Position numbers and translations under genes: made by a program. Below are positions 33,605 to 37,136 of a DNA stretch of 37,136 nt, piece by piece. The stretch is from Paenibacillus sp. NAIST15-1. GTDB taxonomy: Bacteria; Bacillota; Bacilli; Paenibacillales; Paenibacillaceae. The stretch spans positions 1 through 37,136 of the forward strand of contig NZ_BBYF01000029.1 of assembly GCF_001894745.1 (NCBI RefSeq). The letters are read 5' to 3'. Numbering within the stretch: the first letter of the stretch is position 1; each line of letters opens with the position of its first letter. The notes beneath the pieces are model-generated. The model ran no database searches, had not been told where the DNA came from, and saw nothing but the letters and a program-made list of their open reading frames with translations.

Positions 33605-34465
33605 TTGTCTAACGAGCAGGGAATGGGAAAGACGTTGTTATCCATAAGAAGTCATTTTAATGGATTAACCAAAACAGAACAAAAAGTTGCAAATTTTATT
33701 CTGGAAAACGCTCAGGATATCATTTATCATTCGGTGACCGAACTTGCAGAGAGAGCAGACGTCGGTGAGACGACGGTGATTCGCCTCTGCCGGAAACTGA
33801 AATTCCAGGGCTTTCAGGATTTTAAATTATCCCTGGCACAAGATATGGTTAAGCCTTCCGATCGCTTATATAATGAAGTTACGGAAGAGGATGATGCAGC
33901 GACTTTAAACCGCAAGGTGATATCTATGCATATTGAGACGCTGGAACAAACTTCGGAACTTATTAGTTCAGATCAGCTGGAGAAGACCATTGATCTATTG
34001 ACTGCAGCTAATCATATTCACTTTTTTGGAGTCGGATCTTCAGGCTTGACGGCGTTACAGGCCGCGCATAGCTTCACCAGGATTGGCAAGCAGAGCTTTG
34101 CTAAGACAGATACGCACTTTCAGGCTATGACAGCTGCATTAATGCATCCTGGGGATGTAGCTGTTGGGATATCCATTTCGGGAAGCACCAAAGATACGCT
34201 GGAGAACTTAAGCCTAGCCAAGAAAGCGGGCGCCAAAATAGTCGTTATGACCAGTAATGCGCGTTCCCCTATAACCAAACTGGCAGATATCGAACTGTTA
34301 ATGGTTGCTAGAGAAAATCCATTACAAGGAAGCTCACTTGCTGCAAAGATATCTCAGCTAGCTGTTATTGATATTTTGAATGTCGGGGTTTCTTTAAAAA
34401 TTAAGGATGAAGCTATGAAATACCGCGAGATAACGGCAAAATCAATCTCAGAGAAACTGTATTAA
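33605..34465 (+). CDS. RpiR/MurR-type transcriptional regulator with SIS domain
   Basis: 286 aa from TTG 33605, with AAGGAG seven bases upstream; the longer frame begins inside the MITE. N-terminal helix-turn-helix of the RpiR type (LTKTEQKVANFILENAQ, SVTELAERADVGETTVIRLCRKL, about residues 15-75). A SIS sugar-phosphate-binding domain covers about 125-260 (IHFFGVGSSGLTALQAAHSF, GISISGSTKDTLENLSLAKKAGAKIVVMT). Such regulators respond to amino-sugar phosphates, for example MurNAc-6-P or, for NanR-type members, ManNAc-6-P. Being next to nanE and the kinase, ManNAc-6-P is a reasonable effector. It is followed by a terminator. Confidence 0.88.
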   Translation: MSNEQGMGKTLLSIRSHFNGLTKTEQKVANFILENAQDIIYHSVTELAERADVGETTVIRLCRKLKFQGFQDFKLSLAQDMVKPSDRLYNEVTEEDDAATLNRKVISMHIETLEQTSELISSDQLEKTIDLLTAANHIHFFGVGSSGLTALQAAHSFTRIGKQSFAKTDTHFQAMTAALMHPGDVAVGISISGSTKDTLENLSLAKKAGAKIVVMTSNARSPITKLADIELLMVARENPLQGSSLAAKISQLAVIDILNVGVSLKIKDEAMKYREITAKSISEKLY

Positions 34466-34508
34466 TGATTACATCATTAATTTCAATTATATTAGTCGAT
34501 AAAATGAG

Positions 34509-34537
34509 AAAGCTCTCCATCGTATGGTGAGCTTTTT
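34509..34537 (+). terminator. Terminator after the RpiR gene
   Basis: AAAGCTC / GAGCTTT with inner CCAT/ATGG pairs and five T residues. It closes the glycan locus. The following 240 bases hold only the 41-bp repeat. Confidence 0.8.
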
Positions 34538-34670
34538 GTCATTCTATGGCCAAATATTAGGCATTGAAGGCAACGTTGGTGTATCCGGTCCTTAGTGGCA
34601 CGGTTGCGTATCAGCTCTGCACGGCGCCGGCAATTGCATCTGCTATGACATGCTGCTAAACTCCCTTTCT

Positions 34671-34711
34671 GGTAGGGTTTAACTCGATTAATGTAGAAGT
34701 ATGGTGAGAAG
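34671..34711. repeat. 41-bp interspersed repeat at the edge of immunity array 2
   Basis: Second copy of 14861-14901 with three mismatches, same orientation, 64 bases before the first gene of array 2. Confidence 0.7.
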
Positions 34712-34774
34712 CAGCGCTGCAGACAATGAATCCTGCCAAGAGATCGAGAGAATCTTATCATTAAAGGAGGATGT

Positions 34775-35350
34775 ATGAAGATAAATAGAGAGCCTATATT
34801 ACCAATTAGACAAATAGGGGAAGACAATTGGGTTGAAAACCTGACATGCTTTCTTGAGGATCAGGATGTAGAAGTGATTTCATTAGAAACTGAAAATTTT
34901 CAAAAGACAGAGAAATATCTAGATTGGATAATTCCCTCACAAACGAAAGATTATTTCTTACATTTCGGTGGTATAGAAAGCTCTGATTTCATGTACAACC
35001 TTAAGAAAATGGATGAGTGGGAAGCATTGACAAATTCTATATGGGAATTTGTATCATTGTATTTTCAACAAGATGAAACAGATACATATATTGTTTTTGC
35101 TGAAAGTCCTAGCAATGATCCTATTTGCTTTAAAAGGGATACTGGGGAGATTTATTTATTTTCTCATGATCCGATTAAAAGGGCTAAAGTATATAAAGAT
35201 TTCAATGACTATTTATTAAATGAGATAATTGAAATTCAAAAATTGTATGCAGAAGTTACTTTTGATAGTTCTAAGGAAGAAATAGAGTATAAAAGAAACT
35301 TGTTGGATGGCGAGGGTATTGATTTTGAATTCCGCTATTTAAAACTTTAA
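34775..35350 (+). CDS. SUKH-like (SMI1/KNR4) putative immunity protein
   Basis: 191 aa, ATG behind AAAGGAGG. SUKH-like blocks: WIIPSQTKDYFLHFGGI near 50-65, YIVFAESPSNDPICFKRDTGEIYLFSHD (the 'FAxDP.G...D..tG.I' core) and VYKDFNDYLLNEI. It is soluble and AT-rich. It is the first gene of the second immunity-type array, and no toxin partner is present. Confidence 0.65.
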   Translation: MKINREPILPIRQIGEDNWVENLTCFLEDQDVEVISLETENFQKTEKYLDWIIPSQTKDYFLHFGGIESSDFMYNLKKMDEWEALTNSIWEFVSLYFQQDETDTYIVFAESPSNDPICFKRDTGEIYLFSHDPIKRAKVYKDFNDYLLNEIIEIQKLYAEVTFDSSKEEIEYKRNLLDGEGIDFEFRYLKL

Positions 35351-35369
35351 GCATGACAAAGAATTCAAC

Positions 35370-35399
35370 CCATAGGGTTGCCTATTAGCAGCCCTATGG
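35370..35399 (+). other. Intergenic hairpin in array 2
   Basis: CCATAGGG / CCCTATGG, eight pairs with a 14-base loop, just after the SUKH-like gene. No T tract follows. It may protect the mRNA end or be a remnant of a repeat. Confidence 0.45.
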
Positions 35400-35411
35400 A
35401 CGGTTGGCCAT

Positions 35412-35448
35412 GATCTTTGATTATATACAGGCTTAGGATGTGAGAGGG
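35412..35448 (+). repeat. 37-bp leader repeat, copy 2
   Basis: Matches 17651-17687 with four mismatches and ends in GAGAGGG, the ribosome site of the gene starting at 35456. Confidence 0.65.
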
Positions 35449-35455
35449 TGATTAC

Positions 35456-36145
35456 ATGAAAATAATAGAGAACAAAGCGATAGAAAAAGAATACGATTTG
35501 CTGCTCAGAATTTTTGAAAAATATTATGACTCATACGAAGAAATGCTTAACAGAGCTAAAAATGTAGAACAAGATACCGTTATTTGGAGTGATTCATTTT
35601 TAGAATTTTTTCCATATCAAAATGCACTAAATCAATTAAAGAAGCCCAAAATCTATAAAACTGAGCCTGAATCTAATGAAGGAGTTATCGTAAATAAGTT
35701 AAAAGATGGTGAACTGTACTATTCTTATGATAAAGAAAATAAGGGATGGGGCAGTGTTTTTGTAATAAAAGAAGATGGGATGAAACTTTATCTTAGGTTT
35801 CTAAATAACGATAATGATGAAATCGTTTTGGAGCAAGTATATTGTGTAGTTTTGAAAGAGACTGTGATAGAAAAAGTATTATTCTATTTAAAAGACGTCG
35901 ACTTGGACGGAGACGAGGAATTGAACGAAGAAACACTTTTGGTGGATGAGTATTTGTATAATAGCAATCAAGCAGTTGATACAATTATTAGAAATGGTTT
36001 CTATCATGAAAATAAAAATAGTATACCAACTACAACATTTCGATTTGAGTATGTTGATGAACGTATATTGATATATTCAAAACAAATGAAACAAAATCAG
36101 GTGGATGTCGAACAGTTAAGGTGGAAGATCAAAAAAATCAAGTAG
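35456..36145 (+). CDS. Hypothetical array protein
   Basis: 229 aa, acidic and Lys-rich, cytoplasmic; ribosome site GAGAGGGTG. The N-terminal third is helical, and the middle (WGSVFVIKEDGMKLYLRFLN then IVLEQVYCVVL) is predicted beta. I do not recognise a family. The gene shares its 37-bp leader with the unrelated 17697 gene, and lies between two immunity-like genes. Confidence 0.6.
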   Translation: MKIIENKAIEKEYDLLLRIFEKYYDSYEEMLNRAKNVEQDTVIWSDSFLEFFPYQNALNQLKKPKIYKTEPESNEGVIVNKLKDGELYYSYDKENKGWGSVFVIKEDGMKLYLRFLNNDNDEIVLEQVYCVVLKETVIEKVLFYLKDVDLDGDEELNEETLLVDEYLYNSNQAVDTIIRNGFYHENKNSIPTTTFRFEYVDERILIYSKQMKQNQVDVEQLRWKIKKIK

Positions 36146-36184
36146 AACAGTAATATAGACGAGAACAAATACAAAGGAGTTTCT

Positions 36185-36565
36185 ATGGAAAAGAAAATAG
36201 AAGATTATATTTATGAACTAGAACAATTAATAGAACGAGCTGATAAGGAAAACGATAAATACTTATTCCAAGACCCAGCATATGAAATCATGGAAGAAAT
36301 TGAAGAGTTAGATAATGCATTTGAATTTGTAGAGCCCATATTTTTATTAATTGAAAGAAGTCCAGATATTGATTTTGGCGGTCCAGGGCCATTCGGGAGT
36401 TTTTTAGAAACGTTTTATCATAATGGTTATGAAGACATACTAGTAAAATCATTACAACGTAAACCTAAAGAGTATACCATTCACTTATTAGAACGTCTTT
36501 GTAATGATGAAAGTAATCCAAAAAGAAAAGAATATTATACTTTGTTAGATTCATTAGAACATTGA
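36185..36565 (+). CDS. Small helical putative immunity protein
   Basis: 126 aa, AAAGGAG upstream. Helical and acidic. A distinctive central motif SPDIDFGGPGPFGSFLETFY followed by GYEDILVKSLQRKP and TIHLLERLCND recalls a common Bacillales small-protein family found in immunity arrays, whose name I cannot give with certainty. It is 39 bases after the previous gene and 40 bases before the next. Confidence 0.6.
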   Translation: MEKKIEDYIYELEQLIERADKENDKYLFQDPAYEIMEEIEELDNAFEFVEPIFLLIERSPDIDFGGPGPFGSFLETFYHNGYEDILVKSLQRKPKEYTIHLLERLCNDESNPKRKEYYTLLDSLEH

Positions 36566-36605
36566 GTGCCATAAGTTTGTGTTATATATGCTGGAGGTAA
36601 GTGTC

Positions 36606-37010
36606 ATGGAAAATAGGCTTCATTATTTTGATAATTATTTGGATGATGAAGATGTGTATTCTGCTCTAGAAAAATATTGGATTGATATGTTTTTTATGTT
36701 GTTGCATAAAGAAAAAGTGGATGGAAGCGATTGGATATGCCCGTATTATAACACTAACTTCAGTAATGGGGAAAAAATGATGGATGGAAATCCTATATTT
36801 TCGGCGAAATCAAAAGAAAAAAATAAAATAATAAGAATTATTCAAGAAAGCTCTAAGAATGGGGCTTTATTTTCTTATTGGTTAAATAGTTCAATGGACA
36901 ATAGCCAGAATGAATTGGTGATAGTTTGTACATTAAATAATAATAACTTAGAAAAGATAAACGATATAATCATTAGTTGGATTAAAGGAAATTTGAAAGA
37001 TATAGAATAA
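36606..37010 (+). CDS. Hypothetical array protein
   Basis: 134 aa from ATG 36606, with GGAGGT eight bases upstream; the frame is open 27 bases further without a site. Acidic N-terminus (YFDNYLDDEDVYSALEKYW), no membrane segments, no recognised family. It is the last gene of array 2 in the window. Confidence 0.55.
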   Translation: MENRLHYFDNYLDDEDVYSALEKYWIDMFFMLLHKEKVDGSDWICPYYNTNFSNGEKMMDGNPIFSAKSKEKNKIIRIIQESSKNGALFSYWLNSSMDNSQNELVIVCTLNNNNLEKINDIIISWIKGNLKDIE

Positions 37011-37032
37011 AAAGTCTAAGAGAATATAGCGG

Positions 37033-37136
37033 ATTAACCCCATAAATTTGGACACATAGAAACTAATTCTTTCTTTTTCATTCATTATCGTTTAGACACG
37101 AACCATTTTAATTGGAATCGCTTCCACTTGATTCTG
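37033..37136 (-). other. Possible end of an insertion sequence running out of the window
   Basis: CCCCATAAATTTGGACACA resembles a terminal inverted repeat of IS3-like elements (TGTCC... on the minus strand). A short minus-strand frame entering from the window edge ends IKMVRV and then a stop, as a transposase C-terminus might. Only about 100 bases are visible, so this is a guess. Confidence 0.25.

Noticed and set aside
31598..34465. Complete sialic-acid catabolic operon
   Set aside because: No NanA lyase, sialidase or sialate transporter is present in the window.

Overview
The window looks like a chromosomal segment of a low-GC Gram-positive bacterium, most likely Paenibacillus or a close relative. 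The evidence is strong AGGAGG-type ribosome sites, frequent TTG/GTG starts, a sugar locus with GHL10, DUF4127, family-1 ABC transporter and ROK/NanE genes, a CcpA-type cre site, and two copies of a 168-bp MITE-like element. It alternates metabolic islands with AT-rich accessory islands. No rRNA, tRNA or CRISPR array was found.

Left part (1-4800), an eroded defence area. It holds a retron-type reverse transcriptase cut by the window edge, a relic of an Mrr-like restriction domain, an intact HEPN/RES NAD+ phosphorylase flanked by a 23-bp direct repeat, and an intradiol dioxygenase pseudogene.

4800-10390, a deamination module. An MFS exporter and a LysR regulator converge on a terminator. Divergent from lysR is a three-gene operon with a GuaD-like deaminase and two tandem cytosine-deaminase-like amidohydrolases. 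The same T-N11-A dyad (ATATG-N5-CATAT) lies just upstream of a good sigma-A promoter for the exporter and in the lysR/deaminase gap, suggesting one LysR regulon.

10400-14711: a DUF3916-like gene, then three minus-strand alpha/beta hydrolases, two of them paralogues with an N-terminal multi-pass membrane part.

14861-20915, first immunity-type array. It holds small co-directional genes without a toxin: a possible YwqG-like gene, a duplicated 284-aa gene, a DUF6630-like gene, an LRR protein and a SUKH/SMI1-KNR4 protein, plus gene fragments. A second array (34775-37010) shares two non-coding leader repeats with the first.

21200-34465, the most interesting region. A secreted GHL10 hydrolase precedes a sugar ABC transporter (lipoprotein and two permeases), a DUF4127 protein, an FAD-dependent oxidoreductase, NanE, a NanK-like ROK kinase and an RpiR/SIS regulator. 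NanE and a ROK kinase without sialate lyase (NanA) in the window point to N-acetylmannosamine entering as ManNAc rather than sialic acid. In Paenibacillus a natural source is the ManNAc-containing secondary cell-wall polymer, so I propose a wall-glycan salvage pathway with two uncharacterised enzymes. That assignment is inference.
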